Part shown: in pieces, positions 60,301 to 64,000 of the stretch | How the letters are laid out: every line of letters starts with the position of its first letter | Numbering within the stretch: position 1 is the first letter of the stretch | Program-made: the position numbers and the translations under genes | The notes under the pieces: generated by a model | Seen by the model: the letters and a program-made list of their open reading frames with translations, nothing else | Databases searched by the model: none | Told to the model about the DNA's origin: nothing | Assembly (NCBI RefSeq): GCF_013778455.1 | Contig: NZ_JACEHE010000037.1 | Coordinates: 1-64,000 of the forward strand | Direction: 5' to 3' | Origin: Streptomyces himalayensis subsp. himalayensis | GTDB taxonomy: Bacteria; Actinomycetota; Actinomycetes; Streptomycetales; Streptomycetaceae | DNA: 64,000 nucleotides

Positions 60301-61943
60301 TCCTCGCGGATGGCGTCCAGCGGCGGGTTGGTGACCTGCGCGAACAGCTGGGTGAAGTAGTCGAAGAGCAGCCGCGGGCGCTCGGACAGGGCCGCGATCG
60401 GGCTGTCCGTACCCATCGAGCCGATCGGCTCGGCGCCGGCCTTGGCCATCGGCGCGAGGATGACGCGCAGCTCCTCCTCGGTGTAGCCGAAGGTCTGCTG
60501 GCGGCGCGTGACCGAGGCATGCGTGTGCACGATGTGCTCGCGCTCGGGCAGGTCCTCGAGCTCGATGATCCCGGCCTCGAGCCAGTCCTGGTACGGGTGC
60601 TCGGCGGCGAGCGCGGCCTTGATCTCGTCGTCCTCGATGATGCGGTGCTCGGCGGTGTCGACGAGGAACATCTTGCCGGGCTGCAGTCGGCCCTTGCGGA
60701 CGACCCTGGACGGGTCGATGTCGAGGACGCCGACCTCGGAGCCGAGGACGACGAGGCCGTCGTCGGTGACCCAGTAGCGGCCCGGGCGCAGACCGTTGCG
60801 GTCGAGGACCGCGCCGACCTGGGTGCCGTCGGTGAAGGTGACGCAGGCCGGGCCGTCCCAGGGCTCCATGAGCGTGGAGTGGTACTGGTAGAAGGCGCGC
60901 CGGGCCGGGTCCATCGAGTCGTGGTTCTCCCACGCCTCGGGGATCATCATCAGCACACTGTGCGGCAGCGACCGGCCGCCGAGGTGCAGCAGCTCCAGGA
61001 CCTCGTCGAAGGACGCGGAGTCGGATGCGTCCGGCGTACAGATCGGGAAGACCCGCTCGAGCTCCTTGTCGCCGAACAGGTCGGAGACCAGCTGCGACTC
61101 ACGCGCCTGCATCCAGTTGCGGTTGCCCTTGACCGTGTTGATCTCGCCGTTGTGCGCGACGAAGCGGTACGGGTGGGCGAGCGGCCAGCTCGGGAAGGTG
61201 TTCGTCGAGAACCGGGAGTGCACGAGCGCGACCGCGGAGGCGAAGCGGCGGTCGGACAGGTCCGGGAAGAAGGGCTCCAGCTGGCCGGTGGTCAGCATGC
61301 CCTTGTAGACGATGGTGCGGGCGGAGAGCGACGGGAAGTACACGCCGGCCTCGCGCTCGGCGCGCTTGCGCAGCACGAAGGCCTTGCGGTCGAGGGCAAT
61401 ACCCGTAACAGGCACAGCCGTGCCGTCGGCGACGAAGATCTGGCGGAAGGCCGGCATCGTCGAGCGGGCGGTGGCGCCGAGCAGCTCGGGGGCGACCGGA
61501 ACCTCGCGCCAGCCCAGGACGGTCAGGCCCTCCTCGGCGGCGATGGCGTCGATCTGCGCGACGACCGCGGCGTTGCCCTCCAGCGGCAGGAAGGCGATAC
61601 CGGCCGCGTAGGCACCCGCGGCGGGCAGCTCGAAGTCCACGACCTCGCGGAAGAAGGCGTCGGGGACCTGGGACAGGATGCCCGCGCCGTCGCCGGAGTC
61701 GGGCTCGGAGCCGGTGGCGCCGCGGTGCTCCAGGTTCCGCAGAACCGTGAGCGCCTGCTCGACCAGCGTGTGGCTCGCCTCGCCGGTGAGGGTGGCCACG
61801 AAGCCGACGCCGCAGGCGTCGTGCTCATTGCGCGGGTCGTACATCCCCTGCGCGGCAGGGCGTGCATCCATGTGCGACCACGGGGACTCGATGGTCGACC
61901 CGTCAGTCGCGGAATGCAGGGACGGCTGGCGCGGCGTACGCAT
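57327..61943 (-). CDS. gltB: Glutamate synthase large subunit
   Basis: 1538 residues from ATG 61943 (MRTPRQPSLHSATDG) with GGGAG six bases upstream. It converts 2-oxoglutarate and glutamine to two glutamates. The glutaminase nucleophile is the Cys of EHDACGVGFVATL at about 44, exposed after removal of a propeptide. The FMN/synthase domain includes SGHDGGTGASPLTSLKHAG, and the 3Fe-4S cluster block is CVMMRVCHLDTCPVGI. The GXGXG C-terminal domain has several GG repeats (YGATGGELFLRGRTGERF). Upstream is a GlnR-like site. Confidence 0.98.
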   Translation of the reverse strand: MRTPRQPSLHSATDGSTIESPWSHMDARPAAQGMYDPRNEHDACGVGFVATLTGEASHTLVEQALTVLRNLEHRGATGSEPDSGDGAGILSQVPDAFFREVVDFELPAAGAYAAGIAFLPLEGNAAVVAQIDAIAAEEGLTVLGWREVPVAPELLGATARSTMPAFRQIFVADGTAVPVTGIALDRKAFVLRKRAEREAGVYFPSLSARTIVYKGMLTTGQLEPFFPDLSDRRFASAVALVHSRFSTNTFPSWPLAHPYRFVAHNGEINTVKGNRNWMQARESQLVSDLFGDKELERVFPICTPDASDSASFDEVLELLHLGGRSLPHSVLMMIPEAWENHDSMDPARRAFYQYHSTLMEPWDGPACVTFTDGTQVGAVLDRNGLRPGRYWVTDDGLVVLGSEVGVLDIDPSRVVRKGRLQPGKMFLVDTAEHRIIEDDEIKAALAAEHPYQDWLEAGIIELEDLPEREHIVHTHASVTRRQQTFGYTEEELRVILAPMAKAGAEPIGSMGTDSPIAALSERPRLLFDYFTQLFAQVTNPPLDAIREELVTSLYSSLGPGGNLLEPTAASCRSVTLPFPVIDNDELAKLIHINADGDMPGMTAATLSGLYRVSGGGEALAARIEEICAEADAAIDNGARLIVLSDRHSDAEHAPIPSLLLTAAVHHHLIRTKQRTQVGLLVEAGDVREVHHVALLIGYGAAAVNPYLAMESVEDLVRAGTFLPGIEPEKAIRNLIYALGKGVLKVMSKMGISTVASYRGAQVFEAVGLDDAFVEKYFNGTATKIGGVGIDVIAAEVAARHAKAYPASGIAPAHRALDIGGEYQWRREGEPHLFDPETVFRLQHATRTRRYDIFKKYTDRVNEQSERLMTLRGLFGFTSDRPSIPVEEVEPVSEIVKRFSTGAMSYGSISKEAHETLAIAMNQLGGKSNTGEGGEDADRLYDPARRSSIKQVASGRFGVTSEYLVNADDIQIKMAQGAKPGEGGQLPGHKVYPWVAKTRHSTPGVGLISPPPHHDIYSIEDLAQLIHDLKNANPAARIHVKLVSEVGVGTVAAGVSKAHADVVLISGHDGGTGASPLTSLKHAGGPWELGLAETQQTLLLNGLRDRIVVQTDGQLKTGRDVVIAALLGAEEFGFATAPLVVSGCVMMRVCHLDTCPVGIATQNPVLRDRFAGKAEYVVNFFQFIAEEVREILAELGFRSIEEAVGHAEALDVTRAIDHWKAQGLDLAPLFHVPELPEGAVRHQVIAQDHGLEKALDNELIKLAADALAVDSANDAQPVRAQVAIRNINRTVGTMLGHEVTKKFGGAGLPDDTIDITFTGSAGQSFGAFLPRGVTLRLEGDANDYVGKGLSGGRVIVRPDRGADHLAEYSTIAGNTIAYGATGGELFLRGRTGERFCVRNSGATVVSEGVGDHGCEYMTGGRAVVLGETGRNFAAGMSGGIAYVIDLDRANVNAGNVGAIEALDDADKQWLHDVVRRHAEETGSTVAEKLLAEWSVSVDRFSKIIPSTYKAVLAAKEAAERAGLPESEITEKMMEAATNG

Positions 61944-62008
61944 CGGCTCTCCCGTCGTCGTCGTGGCATATAGCAGGTGCCGAGGGACGACGTTGGCCCT
62001 CTGACAAA

Positions 62009-62024
62009 ATTTCATGCAGGTTAC
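62009..62024 (-). promoter_or_regulatory. Possible GlnR box upstream of gltB
   Basis: On the minus strand GTAAC-CTGCAT-GAAAT fits the Streptomyces GlnR consensus gTnAc-n6-GaAAc in nine of ten positions as I recall it. It lies 66-81 bp ahead of the gltB start in a 293-bp upstream region that is otherwise without a gene. Confidence 0.45.
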
Positions 62025-62236
62025 ATGATGGGGCGCACCCCGGAAACGGGATAGTGCATTCCAGCATGCGGACATCGCCGGTTGGCGATGAAGAGGGGAC
62101 CAATACGGACAGATCCATGACCGTCGGCCCACGGCGGGCGGGCTTCCTTGCCCGCGACGCTTACGGCTCATGCCCAGCGGTTAAGCCGCTGAAACCGCCT
62201 AGTAACGACTACTTATGCGGTCCTCTGCATAGGACC

Positions 62237-62968
62237 TCATCCTAGAGCCGTACCAAACAGATTACCCAGGACGTACGTCACACCCGCGGCCGCGCCGCCC
62301 AGGGCCAGTTGCCGCAGCCCGCTGAACCACCAGGACCGGGCCGTGACCTTCGCCACGACCGCCCCGCAGAGGAACAGCCCGAGCAGCGCGAGCACGAGCG
62401 CGGGCCACAGGGCGGTGGCACCGAGCAGATACGGCAGCACCGGCAGCAGGGCGCCCAGCGCGAAGGACCCGAAGGACGAGACGGCGGCGACGGTGGGCGA
62501 GGGCAGATCCCCGGGGTCGATGCCGAGCTCCTCGCGCGCGTGTATCTCCAGGGCCTGCTCGGGATCCTTCGACAGCTGCCTGGCGACTTCGCGGGCGAGG
62601 CCGTACTCGACCCCGCGCGACACGTAGAGCGCGGCGAGCTCCTTCTCCTCGTCCTTCGGGTGCTTCCTCAGCTCCCGGCGCTCGACGTCCAGCTCGGCCT
62701 GGACGAGCTCGCGCTGCGAGGCGACGGAGGTGTACTCGCCCGCGGCCATCGAGAAGGCTCCGGCGGCGAGTCCCGCGAGCCCCGTGAGGACGATGGTCCC
62801 CGGCGCCACGGATCCTCCGGCGACACCGGTGATCAGGGCCAGATTGGACACCAGACCGTCCATCGCGCCGAAGACGGCGGGGCGCAGCCAGCCACCGTTG
62901 ACGTCACGGTGGGTGTGGTTGTCGCGGTGCGCCTCGTGCAGTGCCGCTTCGGTGTCGATGATGGACAT
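62237..62968 (-). CDS. VIT1/CCC1-family metal transporter
   Basis: 243 residues from ATG 62968. HTHRDVNGGWLRPAVFGAMDGLVSNLALITGVAGG is the conserved first helix with the Asp/metal-site residues, followed by AAGAFSMAAGEYTSVASQREL. A cytoplasmic stretch (DVERRELRKHPKDEEKELAAL; ALEIHAREELGID) carries Glu residues typical of the metal-binding domain. Five membrane helices in all. It is expected to export iron(II) or manganese(II) from the cytosol. It is transcribed alone upstream of gltB. Confidence 0.9.
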   Translation of the reverse strand: MSIIDTEAALHEAHRDNHTHRDVNGGWLRPAVFGAMDGLVSNLALITGVAGGSVAPGTIVLTGLAGLAAGAFSMAAGEYTSVASQRELVQAELDVERRELRKHPKDEEKELAALYVSRGVEYGLAREVARQLSKDPEQALEIHAREELGIDPGDLPSPTVAAVSSFGSFALGALLPVLPYLLGATALWPALVLALLGLFLCGAVVAKVTARSWWFSGLRQLALGGAAAGVTYVLGNLFGTALG

Positions 62969-63423
62969 GCCGCGCAGTGCTCCCTTTTTGTGCGCCTGAA
63001 CCGGCGCCGCTTTCGCGAACCTGGTTGATCGCCGTCGTGGTTCTCAGTGGTGGTTCTCCATTGATGACTGCGGTGGGCGACCCTTCACGCCTCACGCCGT
63101 CAACACCCTCGAAAGTACGCACGAAAAACGGCTCCCGCTAGCAAGGAAGGCCGTACTTACCTGCGGTTTTGCGGTAGTTGAGGGGCTGGACGAGCGCCTC
63201 AGAGGACCACTGACGCTCATCGGTACGAGGTCGCGCGCAGATGTCGAAGGGGTGACGCTGGGGCTCGGGGGCTCCTGCCCGCCGTCCGGCGTGGCAGAGA
63301 TCCAGGAAAGGGCCGGCGGGCAGCGTCGCGTGCCGGTCCAGGAAGGACTGGTCCAGCAGGTGCTGCGACCCCAGATCGCAGACCGACGACGACCGCAGAC
63401 CGCAGATCCGCTGAGAGGCCCGC
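62969..63423. other. Intergenic region between divergent VIT and ADP-ribosylglycohydrolase genes
   Basis: 455 bp without a credible gene. It must hold two divergent promoters. I see only short CGCAGACCG-type repeats near 63375-63410 and no firm regulatory site. Confidence 0.5.
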
Positions 63424-64000
63424 ATGGCGTCCATTGCCCGTATTCCTTCGGTCCCGGCACCGGGTGGCGCGGCCGAGCTCCGCGAGCGGGGGCGCGGTGC
63501 GCTGCTCGGCCTCGCCGTCGGTGACGCGCTGGGCGCGCCCGCGGAGAACATGAAGCCGTCCCAGATCCGCCGCCGCTGGGGCCGTATCACGGGGTATGTC
63601 GCCGAGCGTCCGTCGGGCACGGACGACACCGAGTACGCGATCTTCTCGGGGCTGCTCCTCGCCCGGTACGGCTCCGGGCTCACCGTGGCGCAGGTTGAGG
63701 CGGCCTGGCACCAGTGGATCGCCGACCGGGACGAGGGCCCGTTCCGCGGCGCGGGTTTCAGCGAGCGCGGCACGCTGGAGAACCTCCGGCGCGGGCTCGC
63801 GGCCCCGATCTCCGCACAGCACCGGCACGCGTGGAGCGACGGCCTCGCGATGCGCGCCGCGCCCTTCGGCGTCTTCGCCGCGGGCCGCCCCGCCGAGGCG
63901 GCCCGGCTCGTGGCGATCGACGGCTCGGTCAGCCATGACGGGGAGGGCATCTACGGAGGTCAGGCGGTGGCCGCGGGCGTCGCGGCGGCGATGGCGGGGG
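63424..64000 (+). CDS. ADP-ribosylglycohydrolase family protein (3' end outside window)
   Basis: 192 residues visible from ATG 63424 with GAGAGG upstream. After a disordered start, GRGALLGLAVGDALGAPAEN and the metal motif SGTDDTEYAIFSGLLLARYG (DDT) identify the ARH family, which removes ADP-ribose from proteins or other substrates using two magnesium ions. The later SVSHDGEGIYGGQAVAAGVAA is the second conserved half; SHDGEG should give further metal ligands. The open frame continues past the window. Confidence 0.88.
   Translation, partial: MASIARIPSVPAPGGAAELRERGRGALLGLAVGDALGAPAENMKPSQIRRRWGRITGYVAERPSGTDDTEYAIFSGLLLARYGSGLTVAQVEAAWHQWIADRDEGPFRGAGFSERGTLENLRRGLAAPISAQHRHAWSDGLAMRAAPFGVFAAGRPAEAARLVAIDGSVSHDGEGIYGGQAVAAGVAAAMAG

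Noticed and set aside
58056..61973. A 1305-codon plus-strand open frame across gltB
   Set aside because: It runs antisense to gltB, which has all family motifs; the opposite frame is low-complexity Val/Arg/Gly/Asp.

Overview
The window is high-GC actinobacterial chromosome, almost certainly Streptomyces. Codon third positions are nearly all G or C, GTG and TTG starts are common, and Shine-Dalgarno sites are GGAGG-like. Streptomyces-typical families are present: DUF6343, a short SPW_0924-like peptide, an XRE-DUF5753/DUF397 pair, a GH46 chitosanase and a rhomboid protease with an N-terminal zinc motif. The core gene order (rpsA, polA, branched-chain amino-acid ABC operon, ANTAR regulator, pyk, gltD-gltB) is what I would expect from the conserved central part of a Streptomyces chromosome. 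No complete insertion sequence, prophage or CRISPR array was seen.

Layout. 1-8.1 kb: partial methyltransferase, acyltransferase-like protein, DUF6343, TPR protein, coaE, PAC2 protein, Tat-exported flavin amine oxidase, rpsA. 8.6-16.9 kb: second methyltransferase, HrpB helicase with a repeat-rich insertion, DUF3068 protein, small membrane peptide, secreted lytic transglycosylase, DUF4184 membrane protein. 17.1-24.0 kb: polA, YdeP-type molybdopterin oxidoreductase, hotdog thioesterase, secreted trypsin-like protease. 24.6-30.3 kb: complete five-gene Liv-type ABC transporter operon closed by a strong terminator. 30.4-33.6 kb: ANTAR response regulator, a tRNA with anticodon CAA, a HTH-LAGLIDADG protein, pyk. 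33.9-43.2 kb: SIMPL protein, 5'-nucleotidase, a coupled PLP-decarboxylase/N-hydroxylase pair, aminopeptidase N, chorismate mutase. 43.6-52.1 kb: metallopeptidase-like protein, DEAD helicase plus cold-shock protein, a thiolase/KstR2-like TetR pair lying between dead ipdA-like and acyl-CoA dehydrogenase fragments, VWA protein, rhomboid, chitosanase. 52.4-55.8 kb: regulators, a small membrane/zinc-ribbon pair behind a structured leader, and a WhiJ-like module with decayed neighbours. 55.9-64 kb: gltD, gltB, VIT-family transporter, ADP-ribosylglycohydrolase (partial).

What stands out. (1) Short tandem repeats with units of about 17 to 57 bp sit in or at the ends of many genes. They include one array that doubles the translation start region of a methyltransferase with a built-in frame shift, and one filling the gap between two convergent genes. 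(2) A relic of what looks like the steroid C/D-ring (HIP-CoA, KstR2) pathway keeps only its regulator and thiolase. (3) A 73-nt class I tRNA carries a leucine CAA anticodon and is followed by a solitary HTH-LAGLIDADG gene. (4) A DesA/DesB-like decarboxylase-hydroxylase pair has no acyltransferase or siderophore synthetase next to it. (5) A palindromic repeat has inserted in frame inside the aminopeptidase N gene. All functional calls rest on motif and family recognition from the sequence alone; no search was run.
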